A stretch of 64,000 nucleotides of DNA from Agapanthus africanus (GCA_030015575.1 JASDDO010000018.1:228517138-228581137), one strand, 5' to 3'; positions 1 to 11,614 are shown, counted from the first letter of the stretch. Made by a program: numbers and translations. The notes: generated by a model from the sequence alone, not told the origin.

Positions 1-3000
1 GGGCCTAGCAATCTTGCTAAAGTCGTCTATAGAAACCGTCATGGCCAAGGAAGGCTCGGATGTCTCGGACGCATCTGGGGGGAGGGAGATTGGAAATGAC
101 CTCAATTTTCGCTTTGTCAACCTCTATGCCATTTTGCGAGATGATATGTCCCAAGACAATACCTTCGGGCACCATGAAGTGGCACGTCTCCCAATTCAAC
201 GTGAGGTTCTTGTCCTTACATCGGGTAAGGACAGCGTCGAGATGCAGCAAACACTCATTAAAGGAATCGCCGAAGATGGAGAAGTCGTCCATGAAGATCT
301 CCAAAAATTTTTCCACCATGTCTGAGAAGATTCCCATCATACACCGCTGGAAGGTAGCAAGCGCATTGCATAACCCAAAGGGCATGCGACGATATGCAAA
401 CGTGCCGAAAGGACAAGTGAATGTGGTCTTGTCCTGGTCTTTTTCGGTGATGGGAATTTGATTATAGCCGGAGTAGCCATCAAGAAAGCAGTAGTACTCG
501 TGTCCGGCCAATCGTTCAAGCATTTGGTCAATGAAAGGTAGCGGAAAGTGGTCATTCCGCGCTGCGGCGTTGAGTTTTCTGTAATCGATGCATACTCGCC
601 ACCCAGTTTGGGTGCGAGTAGGGATTAACTCGTTCGCCTCGTTAGTGATGACCGTTATGCCTGATTTCTTGGGGACAACGTGAATGGGGCTAATCCACTG
701 GCTATCAGAGATAGGGTAAATGATACCACTATCCAGACATTTTACGATCTCTTTCTTTACAGCCTCTTTCATGACTGGGTTGAGACTTCTTTGTGGATCC
801 CTGGCTGGTTTGGCATCATCCATCAGATGAATATGATGTTCAACGATCAGTGGACTAATCCCCTTGATGTCCGCTATGGACCAGCCAAAAGCTTGCTTAT
901 TGCTGTGCAAGACCGCAAGAAGGGCTTTCTCTTGCTCTGGAGCTAGAGAAACCGAGATGATAACAGGGAGGGTCTCGTTCTCACCCAAGTAAGCGTACTT
1001 AAGGTGAGACGGCAAAGGCTTGAGTTCGAGCGTTGGAGGTGAAACGATTGAAGGCAGGATTGGTGAAAAGGTCTCGAACTCAAAGGATTCCAGCAAAGTT
1101 TCAAAACGAGTGTAAGCGACCAAGTTGGATGGTTCAGGTAACTCATCTGGAAATTCGAAGGATTCAAACTCGGGTGGAGAGTGGCTAAGATCTTTTGAGA
1201 ACGTGAAACACTCGTAGTCATTGTCGGGCGCAGTAACAGCAGCAGGTTCGAAGAGGAACGCACTAGTGGAGTTAAGGTAATCGTGATTGAACAGAAACTC
1301 CTCGAATTCACACTCTTCTGGGGTGATCTCCTGGATTGAGAAAACGTCGAGTATATTAGCATTAGGTTCGGAGGGCTGATTCCCCAACCTAAAAATGTTG
1401 AGTTCAATTGTCATATTTCCAAAAGAGTGGTTCATCGAACCATTTCGACAATTGATCACAGTATTTGAGGTTGCAAGAAATGGGCTACCGAGTATCACGG
1501 GAATTTGAATCCGGGGGTTAGCTACAGGTTGTGTATCTAAAACAATGAAGTCAATGGGGAATATGAAGTCCCCAACCTTGATTAACACATCCTCTAGCTC
1601 ACCCCTAGGATGGGTGATCGATCGGTTGGCCATTTGGAGAGTACAGTGTGTGGGTTTCAGCTCTCCTACACCTAATTGCTCATATACTGAGTATGGAAGC
1701 AGATTAACACTGGCACCAAGATCTAGTAGTGTGCGGTTGATGTTCTTATCCCCAATGGTAATAGAAATCCTAGGACAGCCAGGGTCCTTCCGTTTTTGCG
1801 GTAAAGATTGGGTTAGAGCATCACTCACAGCACTAGCCAAGAAAACTTTCTTGGGTACCTGAGACTTCCACTTTTTCGTGCACAAGTCCTTTAAGATTTT
1901 CGCATAAGACGGGACTTGTTGGACAGCATCTAAAAGGGGAATGTTAATGTTAACCTGCTTAAACAACTCCAGAATCTTCTCCATTTGTGGATTTTGTTTA
2001 TTGGACTTCAACCGGTTTGGAAATGGAACATTTTTAAAATTGGTTGAATCCAATGCTTGTGGAGGAGATTGTGGAGTTGGAACGGATCCCAGAGCTGGTG
2101 TTTTCGTGGAGTGAGAAATGGGTCCGTTTAGAGCAGAAGAAGAGGAAGAGCCTTTTGAAGAATGGAGAATAGGCTCAGAAGACGAAGAAGTAGAAGAAGA
2201 AGAAGAAGAAGATGAAGAAGCGGCCGGGGTGTCATCGTTGATTCGTGTGCCGATGTTGTTTTGTAGCATCCTTCCTGATCTCAATGTAGTCACGGCACTC
2301 ACATTATGGTTCTGTTGTTCAATAGCATCATGTACATTATGTGGGTAATCGGGATTTGGGAGTGGTTGGGACGGGAGCTTCCCCTTTTCGCGCTCGCTTA
2401 ACGCCGCATTCAGCTGTGCAATCTGGGCTTCGATGGTCTTGATGCTTTGCCCGTGTGCAGCAGTGTGTTGCACCAAAGACTGAATAGACGACTGGATGTT
2501 GGCGGTGGATTTTGTCGATTGTTTAACGAACGCTTCCAGACTTCGTTCTAGCGAGGAAACCTTATCGTTGTTTGACGGAACAAAGTTGTTTTGGGGAAAA
2601 GAATTGTTAGGTGCAAAGTTGTTCGTCTGATTTTGAAAAGGTTAGGGTTGGAAGGGCTGCTGAAATTGATGTTGAGTTTGTTGTTGCGCTTGTTGTTGCG
2701 GAGGAGGGGGCCTCTGGAAATTGTTGCCTTGGAATTTATGCTGATTCTGATTCCAGGCGAAATTGGGATGGTTCCTCCAACCGGGATTGTAGGTGGAAGA
2801 GTATGGATCATTTCTTGGTCTTTGCTGAAATGCAGCATTAACCTGATCCAGTCCTTGAGATGGTGGATTGTAAGGACATTCTTCGGTCAAGTGAGAAGGA
2901 TCGGAACAACAAGCACAAATGGTTCGAAGGGGAAGAACAGGGGCATGAGCAGGAGATGAAAATTTGCTCTCTATCGCTTCAAGTTTTCTCGTTATTGCAG

Positions 3001-4023
3001 CCATTTCAGCTTTCATCGCAATAGAGACATCAAGTTGGTGAATTCTTACCCTAGACTCACCGGTAGAAGTGGAGGTAGAAGAAGAAGAAGTCGGTCTGGT
3101 GCTCTCCCATTGAAGCGTTTGTTCCGCAAGGTTGTCGAAGAATTGCTACGCTTCCTCGTCAGATTTCGATAGGATGTGTCCCTGACAAATGGTTTCCAAC
3201 AACTGCTTGGTTGCTGGGTTCAGGCCCTCGTATAAGGTTTGGCAAAGTTGCCATTTCTCGATACCATGGTGAGGGCACTGAACAAGAAGGTCTTTATACC
3301 GGTCAAAGCACTTCCAGAATGGTTCAGTAGGAAGCTGAGAGAATTGGTTGATTTCGTTACGGATCCTTGCGGTTTTATGATTCGGATAGAATTTTTCGAG
3401 AAACGCTTTAACAAACTCGTCCAAACTGGTTATGGAGTGGGAAGCGGTGCTATACAGCCATTTTTCAGCAAGATCGCATAAAGTGAACGGAATGACCCGT
3501 AGCCGTATAGCATCGTCCGACAGCTGGGTGGTTTTCATCATGGCACAAACGTTTTGAAATTTGTTGATGAAGATATAGGCATCTTCAGATTCAAGCCCAT
3601 GAAATTTCGGGAACATGTTAATGAAGTGGGGCTTAATTCAAAGTTATCTCCATTGGCCGGTGGAAGAGAAAGACAAGTGGGAAGTGCAGAACGGGTGGGA
3701 TAGAAACGATCCTGGAGCACGATTCGCTGTGGCGCTACAACAGGCGGTGGTGGTGGGTTATTTGCCTCCATAGGAGGTGGAGTCAATCCCGGGGGAGTCA
3801 AAGAGATGTTTGGATTAAATCCTGACATCGCGGAAGAAGATGTTGGTGATGGTGAAGGTGAAGATGTATGAACAGAATTCCGGTCAACGTTGGAGTTGGC
3901 CGGCAAAGGTAAGGGTGAAAGAGGCGTGGACGGAGTTTCGACGTATGAGTCGATCGCGTAGTCGGTAGCGACTAACGTTACGCGGACTAGGCGGGTGCTA
4001 GTGTCCCGAGTCCAAACGGACAT
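1..4023 (-). pseudogene. gag-pol: Athila-1 gag-pol polyprotein, broken and truncated by the window edge
   Basis: The frame reads gag (4023 down to about 2480), aspartic protease with DLGASVNLLP (about 1700-1730), then reverse transcriptase with the FMDDF active site (about 290) and LPPP region. Gag should coat the RNA; PR and RT process Gag and copy the RNA in the cytoplasmic particle. Visible breaks are a 1-base deletion near 3636 relative to Athila-2, an in-frame TAG at 3146-3148 where Athila-2 has Trp, and an in-frame TAA at 2642-2644. A short deletion just after GFYRR (about 17-25) shifts the frame again before DFSKIARP. The protein of 817 or so residues after 2476 is otherwise open, so protease and RT decayed little. 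RNase H and integrase are outside the window. The Gln-, Pro- and Ser-rich gag tail is low-complexity. Confidence 0.92.
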
Positions 4024-5249
4024 ACACTAAACGAGTTTAGTATAGTCAAAGCGCAGAAGGTGAGGGTAAGAAAACGTCAATGGAGAAATACGATTGGTGG
4101 TAGGTGAAAAAAATGGGATTTTGGTCACAAAGGGCAAGTATTTATAAAAGTTTTTGATTTTTTACCTTTTTTCTTTTTTTTTTTAGAAAGAGATTTACAG
4201 AGATATGTACGGACTTACGGCTTCAGGCAATCACAAACAAGTTATGCACAATCACACCTAGATCTAGGGTCACCTAGGTCAGTTAGACAGCTCCTAACTG
4301 TTCCAAAGGGCTAGAAATAAGACCTCAAACCGCCTCTTCTCCGCCAATTGCGGCCAGGTAAGTGCCAGGAAAGTGGGAAGCTCCCTACTACGTAAGTAGT
4401 GGTCCTAATTAAGTAACCACTTGTCTTGGACACACTTGCCTAGACACCGCAAAGTCAGGATAGGATAAACGGCCGATGCCTGTAACTAGTCCTCTGTCCT
4501 ATTGAGCGCGAAGTCCTTAGGGCTGAGTCTAGTATATTTTAATTGACAATGGTCAATGCATATGCTTTTTATGATTTTTGGGGTCCTGGGAAGGGTGATG
4601 AAATCCCCACCCAATCTTAATTGGTTTCAAGCCCCTTAAGTCCGTATTAATAAATGCAAAGCAGTAACAAATCAACTGCAATCAATTTTTATTTTTTAGC
4701 ACGGCTCAAAGAATCCTGCACAAAAACAATTTATTGGAAGGGGGGAGAGAATTTGCGCAAAGAATGCTGCAGAAAACACAGTTCAGTGGAGTTCAGAGGA
4801 GTGGGGGAGAGACAAGAGACACTTACAGGAAATTTGGCACCCTGATGGCACCAAATGGCCGCGGTTCGGTGGCAATAGGGCTCTAATGCCGCGGTTCCGC
4901 GGATAAGTTGAGAAATTGGAGCTCCAGTTTTCTGGTCTTTGCTTCTTTAGGTGTCCTTTGCTTGTCTAGATTTCCGGAATTTGTATTTTCTTACTGGAAC
5001 TGCTCCAGAATCTTTCAGTAGACCGTTTTATCCGTCTTGAATCTGTCGCGGTGTAGCCGCGAGATATGGGTCTATCTTCCCACGTCTTTGGCACTGAACT
5101 CGAACTTCGTATTATCCTGCACACTTGCACAAAAACTAATCAAAAATAACAAGATGGTTTTTTACAATGTATATTTTTTTGTTTTGTTTTTCGGTTATAT
5201 TTATATTCACAAATTAACCCGAAATTACACAAAGAAATAAACTACCGTC
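4024..5249 (-). other. Athila-1 untranslated leader between PBS and gag
   Basis: There is no open frame of note. It aligns by eye with the Athila-2 leader (45476-46699), including a run near 4560-4620 on a temperate AT-rich background and the shared stretch just before gag. It contains a palindrome pair described separately (4859-4902). Confidence 0.8.
4859..4902. promoter_or_regulatory. Paired 14-bp GC palindromes, Athila-1 leader
   Basis: Second member CCGCGGTTCCGCGG (4889-4902) is a perfect palindrome; first member CCGCGGTTCGGTGG (4859-4872) is degenerate. Start-to-start spacing is 30 bp. The pair lies about 350-390 bp into the leader from the PBS. Function is unknown to me; candidates are an RNA dimerisation stem or a dyad protein site. 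Confidence 0.75.
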
Positions 5250-5267
5250 TCCCCGGTAACGGCGCCA
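5250..5267 (-). other. Primer-binding site of Athila-1 (tRNA-Asp type)
   Basis: On the minus strand this reads TGGCGCCGTTACCGGGGA, complementary to the 3' end of plant tRNA-Asp including CCA, with one mismatch (A for G). It sits 6 bases inside the end of the LTR (spacer atcaaa). Athila-2 has the exact 18-base version. Confidence 0.92.
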
Positions 5268-5273
5268 TTTGAT

Positions 5274-6854
5274 TGTTGGAGTTTTCGCGTGTTCAAGTTT
5301 AGTTAATTACCGCAATCAAAACGGTTTTGCTTGTAGCTAGCCGGTTGAGTACGGGTCGTCTGCAGGGAGATGGGAATCTTTTTTTATGTGCTTTAATGAG
5401 TTAAGTCCAAAAGTCTAGATTTGTTTGTGATTAACTAAGTGTTAAAATGATATGTAAAGAGAGCTTGTTAGGGTTAGGATTAGGTTAGTTTGAGTTAGCA
5501 GTCGCTCACTTCTTTCGTTGCCACTCTTAATATCGGTGTTACGGTAATCGGCAATAACGGGGATTAGCACGACTAGGAAGGAACTTCCGAGTATAAGCTA
5601 GGCTTTCCAACGCATAAGTTCTTCCTTTTGGTGCTTGTCCGTCCGTTCTTGGCTCTTAGCCTTAACCTCCGGTTAATTCAACCACAACCGGTCTCACTAC
5701 GGAATCACCGCTATCATGTAGGATAGGGTGCCGTAGGGAGCGGATTGTGGTTCAATTAACGGGAGTTCGATTTAAGATGTTGGGCAAGGAAAGAGTGAGA
5801 GAGATTTCCTTCTCTCAAACTTCCCTTATCCTACCCTAACAAGTATGGAATCTACTCACCCATTACAAGAAGAACGAAAAATAAAACAAAGAAGGAAGAT
5901 AGAAAGAAAGAGATTAGAAGATAACAACTAGTTATTTCCGACCTCACCTTGGCAAGGATCAAACGTAAGCATCATGGTTGTTTAAGGATAAAGGAAAAGA
6001 GAATAAGAAAGAAACAACAATAAATAACAACAACTAAATTATCAATTGAAGATTACAAGCAATTAACATAACAAGAGCAAGACAAGTATAATAACAAAAA
6101 GAACTTCTTTATTCATCATTTTTCACTCACAAAAGCTCACTACAAGTTTTTATTGGAGAAGAGATGAGAAGAAGAAGAAGAACAACAAGTATTCTAAAAC
6201 CTAAAATACAAGATTAAGCACCCCTTGGCTTTGGCAAGTTCTGGACTATTTATAGGCAGGCAACAGAAATTCTAGGGCAACATTCTGGACCTATGTGAAA
6301 AGACCAAAGTGCCCTTAAAAACCCATCAACTGATACGCCTGTACGGCCGCGGATCCGCGGCTTAGACCCCCTATTGGCCACGGATCCGCGGCCCTATAGT
6401 GGAGTTGGATCATGGCCTTTTTTGTACTTCCCTGGTCTGCTGTGCCCATGAGTCTGGTAGATGTTTTTTCTCATATTTTCTTCACGATTTTTCCAGAATT
6501 TCTGTTGAACAAAAAGGTGATGAATGTGGATCTTTTTGTCATGATTTTCTCGAGCTCCGCGTAGATTTCTTGGATCTTGTGTTGCCATTGAGCCTTGTTC
6601 ATGAAAATGACATTGATTTGCAATTTTGTCTCTTAAACTGGTGCGCGGCAACATACGGATAGAGAGCGGAGACCTGTGTTTCATCTGTGGTTGGCAGTAA
6701 TCCAGATTTTGTCGTGCTTTTCTATGGATTTCACCGTTTAGAGCCGAGAACCTGTATCCTGCAATTGACTAGCAAACACGGCTCAAGAGTACCTACCGAT
6801 AAGCAATATGATAAAAATTGGGCGGTATAAAAATGCAAAAATCTGCTATGAACA
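5274..6854 (-). repeat. 5' LTR of Athila-1 (1581 bp)
   Basis: The ends are TGTTCATA at 6854 and CA at 5274 on the minus strand. It aligns along its length with the Athila-2 LTR (43738-45451, 1714 bp). The length difference is explained by one 133-bp block absent here, with TGAG at the junction. Confidence 0.92.
6347..6391. promoter_or_regulatory. Paired GC palindromes, Athila-1 LTR
   Basis: CCGCGGATCCGCGG at 6347-6360 is perfect and CCACGGATCCGCGG at 6378-6391 has one change. Start-to-start spacing is 31 bp. The same arrangement is at the equivalent place in the Athila-2 LTR (44343-44386). Confidence 0.8.
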
Positions 6855-6855
6855 G

Positions 6856-6915
6856 GAGGCCGAGGATGCGATACGGAAGAAATACCCGCATCTTTTTGAA
6901 GGTACGTGTGCTTGA
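6856..6915 (+). pseudogene. pol: Chromodomain C-terminal tail of chromovirus B pol
   Basis: Nineteen codons encode EAEDAIRKKYPHLFEG followed by TCA and a TGA stop. This is the end of the integrase-linked chromodomain of Tekay-type elements. The matching part of chromovirus C (27958-28377) ends in WETEDAMQKKFLHHFEG. The upstream part is cut off by the Athila-1 LTR, whose end abuts the frame, so the gene is interrupted and its remainder lies beyond the left edge. Chromodomains are thought to guide integration to modified histones. Confidence 0.85.
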
Positions 6916-6935
6916 ATTTTAAATTCGGGGACCGG

Positions 6936-6955
6936 ATTTTCTTAAGGGGAAATAT
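6936..6955 (+). other. Polypurine tract of chromovirus B
   Basis: A purine run (aaggggaaat) directly before the LTR start TGTAAC at 6956 is the expected plus-strand primer site. Chromovirus C has the same arrangement on the minus strand at 27917-27936. Confidence 0.8.
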
Positions 6956-8081
6956 TGTAACATTTTGAAATATTTTAGATAATTAATTATTTTATTTATT
7001 TAAATAAAAATGTTAATTTAAAATTTTTATTGAAACAAAAAGGGACCTTTTATATGTACTGTAAGAAAATAAGTAATTTGAATATTTAGTTTGTAACATT
7101 AGTTGTTAAGAAGGGTTTTAGTAAAATTGTTGGCTTCATTATGTTATATGATATAGTGTGAGGGTTTATATTTTAATGTGTTGATTATAGGATTAGGTTA
7201 TATTGAACCTCAAGCATAACACACCTTTGGTTAAGCTAAATGCCCACACTTCCTACTTGCATGAATGCACAACACTTCTACATGGTAACACCTCCACTTA
7301 ATATCATCATTTCTTATCTTTATCTTTTCAAAATTTCTTCAGCTGATATATTAAGTTTAGAACAATACTTAGTTAGTATCCTCTACTTCCCTTGAGAATT
7401 AAAGAAGAAAAAAAAAAGAAGCTAAGTACCAGAGATCCTTACCTCAACCCTCAAGCTAGGTCCTTATGGACTTGTTCATTTCTTGAAGATCCTTTCAGTT
7501 GATCATTCAATTGGTATAAGTTCCAACCCTGTCGATTTTTATTTCAGTACTGTTCAGTTAGAATGTTTGATATCGGTAATGTCGTATTTGTTAGACTTTA
7601 GCTCTATTTTGAATCTGCTATAAGTTAGATAATCATTAGCAAAATCAAATAATACAGTAACCTTGTAAATTGGACCTAGAATATACACTAGAAACACGAA
7701 CCCATTCTACGATTTTTCGACCGGCGAAAATCCCCATTTTCCCAATCTCGTCGACTTTTCGTAGGAGTTGGTTGTTGAGTTTTCTAGGGTAGCTCTCTAT
7801 ATATATTTTAGGGTATCTGGTATAGTTAGATTATATTATATGTTCTGTGTATAAAATCTAGAAGCAAATTACTTATTTTGGTTATAGTTCTAATTGCGAT
7901 ACGGATATTTATGTCACAATTCTGTTTTCCCAGTTACGAACAGCGAAGGGTTAGCTCGGGTTAGTATAGGTTTTAGATAGTTCACAATATTCGCACGTAG
8001 CACGTTTAGTATGTAAGTCTTGTATTTTTCACGTTTTCGCCGTATCGGAGTTTAGCCGTTTCTTATACGAGAGTTAATTTC
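6956..8081 (+). repeat. 3' LTR of chromovirus B, first 1126 bp
   Basis: Starts TGTAACATTTTG after the polypurine tract and is broken at 8081 by the Copia-1 LTR. The last stretch (cgtatcggagtttagccgtt) matches the chromovirus C LTR near 26690-26720 on the other strand. The remaining ~1.6 kb of the LTR should lie right of the nest. Confidence 0.85.
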
Positions 8082-10037
8082 TGTTAGTGTTTATGCCCTA
8101 GAGGCCATTACTGTATCATATTAGTTTGTATATTACTTAATGGAAGCTTGGGATATTCACAGTTGTATTGACAGTCTTGCTAAAAATGGTAGTATGCTAC
8201 TTGGTTTGTTTCTACTTTAATATGTGCATATGTTTCTTTTAACATATCGCTTATACATATTAGTAGAGCCCTTAGGATCTTTGGTTTATTACCGCGTTGT
8301 GATGGCAGTCATACTAGTGGGGGCTGGGTAGTCTATAAGCAACATCCTATACAGGTCCCTGGTCGTAGGATTATTGAGATGGGGCATCGATACTCCAGAC
8401 TAGGCTGGTGTATACGCATCTCATCCCAGCATGGGGAGATGGTCTGTCCTATAGCCATCAGTACGTCGTACTGAAGATAGTATGTTGGTGCTCGTTAGGT
8501 TACGGGTACACCGGACAAGACTCGCCGGGAACTGCAGGTTGGTTCTATACCCCTCGTCAGATAGCAGTTCCCAGGTGACATTAGTGCTGCTTAGTCCGTC
8601 GACTTGACACTGCTACTTCGCCTCGGGTGTGTTCATACTGTACTTAGATTACTACCCTACCACGGCTCAAAGCAGTCGTGCAAACAGGTAGTATTTGGGT
8701 TCAGTCCTGAAGCACTTGGAGGCAGTAGCGGTTAGACAGGATTCGTCTCTCTCGGTATTGGGGTTGATATCGCGCTGTGTATGGAGAGCCATTACGCAAG
8801 GTCCCTGACCAGGGTAAGCGAGATTTACTGGTAGATGCTCCAGTAGTTTGTCAAGGTGTAATGGGCTTCAGTCCGACATGACTTATACCGCTATTAGGGG
8901 TCTGACGTTTACCGCCCCCTAGGCCCGATATGCGATAGTCCTAGACGAACAGACCGGACTGTACGGAGATTGTCACATCAGGCTCAGTAGGAGTTCGGAT
9001 GGGTTTCCACATCGTCCTTCTTATCGACATCTAGATCGGGACCGTTACGTACAGCTAGTACCGCTTGCGGCCTGTGGTTAAACCCACTGCCAGCGTAGTG
9101 TCGAGTATTTAGAGTCCCATACAGAGAGTTTCCCTGCACCGGGCAAAAGGTGTAGAGGCCGTATGGTTTTACGGCAGGGCCGCGATCACTTACGTAAACT
9201 TGTGCACGTACTATGATCGGGCAGATAATAATAGCGCGCTTTGGTTTAAGCCAGATTCTAGTATTATACAGATGTATTTATTCAGTCAAAGATTATCCAA
9301 GTTTTTTCGGAAATACGGATGGAAGGGGCAGTCTCGTAATTTGTCGGGAAGCTTCTAGAAGGAGGTGACTCATTTGTGTTTATTTCCTTTGTGATTTAAA
9401 CTAAATGAGGTGGAGGAAGAGGTGTAAGTTTCATTAAATGACCCATGACTCATTAGGTGACTCATTAGATGATTCACCTTGTGAATTAAATGAAGCATGA
9501 TGAATATTAGCTAGATATTTATTTTTATGATATTATTATGCTTCATGATATTCACAAATAAGAATAGTTCATTCATTATCACAAAACACTTCTCTCTCCT
9601 CAAGTCTTCATCTTCTTCCTCAAACCCTAAAAGCTCTCAAGAGTAGAGAATCCTAGGGTTTAAATGACTAATAATCCATTTAAATACTCTACACCCTCTA
9701 GAACATCTAGATTAGCAAACTAGAAGCCGTAGTTATCTCAGATTCGAGATAGGAGCTCGAACTATAGACTCTCGGGTGGATCGTCTTTGAATCGAGGAGG
9801 CCGTTGAGGTGTCCATGTTCCATAGAGCCTACGAGGTGTGGAGGACAACGATGAAGACCCGAAGGACAATTAACGTGAGGTCTAACTTCGAATCAGAGTA
9901 GTTAAACCTCTCGCAGTTTGCTAGTAATGGTTTAGACACGATCCGTGTGCTAAAATCCGTGTTACGAATCTTTGATAATTGTTTTTCATATATTCTACCT
10001 CCCCGCGAACACATGGGGTGCGTGATATGAAATTACA
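8082..10037 (+). repeat. 5' LTR of Copia-1 (1956 bp)
   Basis: Begins TGTTAGTGTTTATGCCCTAG and ends TTACA one base before the PBS. The start matches the Copia-4 LTR (57098 on the minus strand) and, less closely, Copia-3 at 48398. Internal blocks such as TTACTACCCTACCACGGCTC are shared with all copia LTRs here. Confidence 0.92.
9348..9475 (+). promoter_or_regulatory. Promoter motifs in Copia-1 LTR: three-unit heat-shock element and TGACTCA sites
   Basis: GAAGCTTCTAGAA at 9348-9360 is three alternating GAA/TTC units with 2-base spacing, the plant heat-shock element pattern. It is followed by three TGACTCA (bZIP/GCN4-like) sites between 9366 and 9465. An AT-rich TATA-like zone and a pyrimidine-rich leader follow near 9525-9640. 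The motifs are seen; activity is inference. Confidence 0.6.
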
Positions 10038-10038
10038 G

Positions 10039-10050
10039 TGGTATCTGAGC
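10039..10050 (+). other. PBS of Copia-1 (initiator-Met tRNA)
   Basis: TGGTATCTGAGC differs at one base from the canonical TGGTATCAGAGC, complementary to the initiator-Met tRNA 3' end. It lies one base after the LTR. Confidence 0.9.
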
Positions 10051-10246
10051 CTACTAAACCTTTACTAGCCTGTCAGCAACTAATTAGAAATTCGATCGTC
10101 GGAAAAACACGAAAACTTAACCCCGGAACCCTCAAGTTTCTGTCGATTTTAAACCTGCCGAAAAAATTATTTCAGAGGCATGAAAATTCACATCAGGGAA
10201 TTCTAAGAATACTGGAGAAATATGAGTTGCTAACTCGGTGAGACGA

Positions 10247-10292
10247 CCGCGGAAGCGCGACTGATTGGTGCAACTCGCCGCGGATCCGCGGC
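10247..10292. promoter_or_regulatory. Paired GC palindromes, Copia-1 leader
   Basis: GCCGCGGATCCGCGGC (10277-10292) is a perfect 16-bp palindrome. A degenerate partner CCGCGGAAGCGCG starts at 10247, 31 bp before the CCGCGG of the second member. It lies about 200-250 bp after the PBS, as in the other three copia elements. Confidence 0.8.
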
Positions 10293-11419
10293 CGAGTCGA
10301 CTACGAGTTGACTCGTATTTACACAGTTTGTCTAATTTTTGGGTGTTCTGTTTTCCTGTATATTTTGTTTCTGTCCAGGTTTTTTCAGTGCTGTCTTGCA
10401 TTTGGGGTAGACACGGAAAAAGGTTGTCGATCGAAATTCGAAGTTATTTGCTAATCGGGTTTTATCTGTGATGTTTAATGTGTTCGTAAACCTCCGCTAA
10501 TTGCTAGTATGTCGGTTAGTTGGGGGTTTCACATATTTGTAATGGATATTGGTTTGTGGATATGAACTTCATTGGATTGTCGTGGATGAATAGTCGGGGA
10601 TGTGAGATGAGAGTTTTTATCTTTCATTCGATGTAAATTGTAATATGTTGTAATATTCTTTTGCGGGACACATCCGGGTTGAGGTTGTAGCTACCGTTGT
10701 ATTATTTAATTTACTGTTTTATGCTCCTAGGATAGACCCAAGATGGGGTGCACAAACTACCGGGACTTTGAAGTGTTTAATGGCCTACTCACGTCGTTGA
10801 GGGAGACTGTTTCACTTCTGGTATTAGGCGGGTAGTTTGCCGCACCCGTAGGGGTCTACGGTAGGGTTTGGCTATTCATCACGACCGTGTAATCCGTCAT
10901 TTATTATAGGCTCGAACGAAACGCGGATTCCTAGTATATGCAATAAATATGTTCATCTGTGATCTGGAATGCCTATTATTGCGTCTGACGAATGTAAAAT
11001 ATCTATATATGATATCTAGTAGGCGTTGCTTATGTTTTTCATCCGCGCTAGCCCAGCCTCCGCTCTGTCGTTAGTTAAGTAACCTATCAGGTGAATGACG
11101 GGGCCCAGTGGCGAATGCGGATGGCATAAGCGGACGTTGTATTTTTGTTGTTTTCTGCAATGATAGGATAAATGATGGGATGCATTATTTTAATGCAAAG
11201 AAAACAGACTAAAGCTGAATCGTTGGAATAAATTTAAAGAAAACCACTCAGTTATTTTATAAGAGCAGAATTTTTAATTGCGGAGTTTTAACCACTCCTT
11301 TTAAAAAGCTATCAGGTTCCTTCGATTATATCAAGTTCACTACGTTCACGGTTTTGCCAAAACCAGTCGTTGCCCTCCGTCATTTCATATGGATGGTCAG
11401 TAGTATTCAAGCTATGTTT

Positions 11420-11614
11420 GTTGGCCTTCGTCAAGGTATAGTATTTAGTAGCTTCTGGGGTATTCATATGTAGCATAGATAGATGCGTTTGTTTGGGACA
11501 GTCTATTACTTTGTTAGCCTTCGTCAAGGGTATGTATGGGTGGGTTCAAATTAACAAGGATAATGATGTGAAGAACTTGACATATGACTTATGATTTGTT
11601 GGCCTTCGTCAAGG
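11420..11614 (+). repeat. Triplet of TTGRC-CTTC-GTCAA hairpins, Copia-1 leader
   Basis: Copies at 11420-11436, 11513-11529 and 11598-11614 share core TTGGCCTTCGTCAA (TTAGC in the middle one). Spacings are 93 and 85 bp. The third is enclosed by an outer stem CTTATGA/TCATAAG. Equivalent triplets occur in Copia-2, -3 and -4 with other loops. Confidence 0.8.

Larger units (their letters stand above)
1..6854 (-). mobile_element. Athila-1: Athila-lineage Ty3/gypsy retrotransposon, 5' part (3' part beyond window start)
   Basis: On the minus strand the order is 5' LTR (5274-6854), PBS, about 1.2 kb of leader, gag and pol with RT, running off the window edge at position 1. Lineage is set by the tRNA-Asp-type PBS, the gag start domain, the DLGAS protease motif and the FMDDF RT core. 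The LTR begins TGTTCATA and ends CA. The bases just outside it (ggagg, 6855-6859) lie inside the chromodomain reading frame of another element, so Athila-1 is an insertion into chromovirus B. The other target-duplication copy would lie left of the window. A second copy of the same family, Athila-2, starts at 43738. Confidence 0.93.
6855..8081 (+). mobile_element. Chromovirus B: 3' remnant of a Tekay/Del-type gypsy element
   Basis: Contains the last codons of a chromodomain, a polypurine tract and the first 1126 bp of a 3' LTR. It is bounded left by the Athila-1 insertion and right by the Copia-1 insertion. The LTR start (TGTAAC) and several blocks match, in inverse orientation, the LTR of chromovirus C ending at 27916. 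Confidence 0.85.

Noticed and set aside
2118..2348. Glu-rich frame opposite Athila-1 gag-pol
   Set aside because: It is the antisense of the Ser-rich linker in gag-pol.
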